DNA from: Polyangia bacterium | GTDB lineage: Bacteria > Myxococcota_A > Polyangia > Nannocystales > Nannocystaceae | Length of the DNA: 64,000 bases | Reading direction: 5' to 3' | Assembly (NCBI GenBank): GCA_030430565.1 | Contig: JAUIKS010000010.1 | Location: 62,001-126,000, forward strand | Shown: piece by piece, positions 63,448 to 64,000 of the stretch | Numbering within the stretch: position 1 is the first letter of the stretch | How the letters are laid out: every line of letters starts with the position of its first letter | The notes under the pieces: model-generated | What the model saw: only the letters and a program-made list of their open reading frames with translations | Database searches by the model: none | What the model was told of the DNA's origin: nothing | Made by a program: the position numbers and the translations under genes

Positions 63448-64000
63448 ATGACCGCGCGCGATACCGTCCAGCTCAACCCGCTCGCGGCCGCGGTCGCGTT
63501 CGCGCTCGCGAAGGGGGTCGAGATGGCGGAGGTCACCGAGGTGACCGGCCTGGGCTACGAGGACCTGATCCAGCCGTCGCGGCGCGTCGACAGCCTGCTG
63601 CTCGGGCGGGTGTTTGAGCTGCTCGGGCGCAGGTTCCCGGGCGAGGCCGTGGGCCTGCAGATGGCCCGCGTCGCGCCGTTCTCGTTCTTCGGCGTGCTCG
63701 AGCACGTCGCCGGCTACGCCGAGGAGCTGCGCGGTACGATCGAGGTGTGGGTCCGCTATCACAAGCTCGTCGCCACGGACCTCGAGATGGGCTTTGAGCA
63801 GGGTCCAGCCGAGTGCCTGCTGTGGTGGCGTCATCCCAACGATCAGCGCGCGCCGAGCCCGATCCCGCCGGAGGTGGTGGTCGGCCTCGCGACGCGGTTT
63901 TTGCGGGAGGTGCTGGCGATCGAGGGGGCGGTCGCGCGGGTCGAGTTCACGCACCCGCCGACCGCCGCGCTCGCGGTCTATCGCGAATTTTTTGAGGTGC
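63448..64000 (+). CDS. N-terminal part of an AraC-type transcriptional regulator (truncated by window edge)
   Basis: The visible 184 residues (MTARDTVQLNPLAAAVAFAL onward, with LIQPSRRVDSLLLGRVFELL and FSFFGVLEHVAGYAEELRG) match the arabinose-binding-like N-terminal domain (Arabinose_bd) of AraC-family regulators such as OruR/ArgR types. No stop codon occurs before the window ends, so the DNA-binding HTH part lies beyond 64000. The ligand is unknown. Confidence 0.75.
   Translation, partial: MTARDTVQLNPLAAAVAFALAKGVEMAEVTEVTGLGYEDLIQPSRRVDSLLLGRVFELLGRRFPGEAVGLQMARVAPFSFFGVLEHVAGYAEELRGTIEVWVRYHKLVATDLEMGFEQGPAECLLWWRHPNDQRAPSPIPPEVVVGLATRFLREVLAIEGAVARVEFTHPPTAALAVYREFFEV

Overview
The window is a GC-rich bacterial chromosome segment. 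Gene content points to a myxobacterium, most plausibly of the Nannocystis/Plesiocystis group: Cys-rich lipoproteins with Gly-Asp or Thr/Ser-rich linkers, families that resemble myxobacterial ones, cinA-recA adjacency, a PilZ protein, FHA and PP2C signalling proteins, and coding on both strands with short gaps. This placement is inference from gene content; no rRNA or tRNA gene was recognised. There is no integrase, transposase or CRISPR array.

Layout. 0-7 kb: a DpnA-like orphan adenine methyltransferase, a polyhydroxyalkanoate-system protein, a GT-C membrane protein, a SPATA20/YyaL-like lipoprotein, a small SpoT-like HD hydrolase and a sterol-desaturase-family protein. 7-19.4 kb: a glycan-assembly region with five minus-strand genes translationally coupled by 4-17 base overlaps or a 1-base gap (GT2, methyltransferase, PTPS-related membrane protein, unknown, GT39), an HDAC-family deacetylase, and two coupled GT-C membrane proteins. 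19.4-21.3 kb: a Cys-rich lipoprotein and a small P-loop protein. 21.3-29.6 kb: a full GAK-type locus (amphi-Trp proteins, PPP-like phosphatase, histidine phosphatase, PhoU-phosphotransferase fusion, ATP-grasp enzyme, HprK-related kinase, CofD-like protein), a conserved but functionally undescribed system and the most interesting part of the window. 29.6-39.6 kb: a repeat-filled gap, envelope proteins (PDZ, SGNH, LysM-MepA), an extremely AT-rich 110 bp island before a second Cys-rich lipoprotein, serC coupled to a SUFU-domain gene, and def. 39.6-49 kb: an MXAN_5187-like protein, comEC, an FHA protein and the selenocysteine genes selA, selB and selD. SelD is itself a selenoprotein: its true start lies upstream of an in-frame UGA. 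49-64 kb: PilZ, PP2C, cinA, recA, a lipoprotein, a receiver protein, radA, a beta-barrel-like protein, a type IIG-like N6-methylase, nagZ, a cupin, and the start of an AraC-type regulator.

Between genes there is a dispersed repeat of about 150 bp present four times (2975, 29557, 29807 and, inverted, 61440). A separate 25 bp word is shared by the unexplained gap at 54.2-54.5 kb and the gap just before the last repeat copy.
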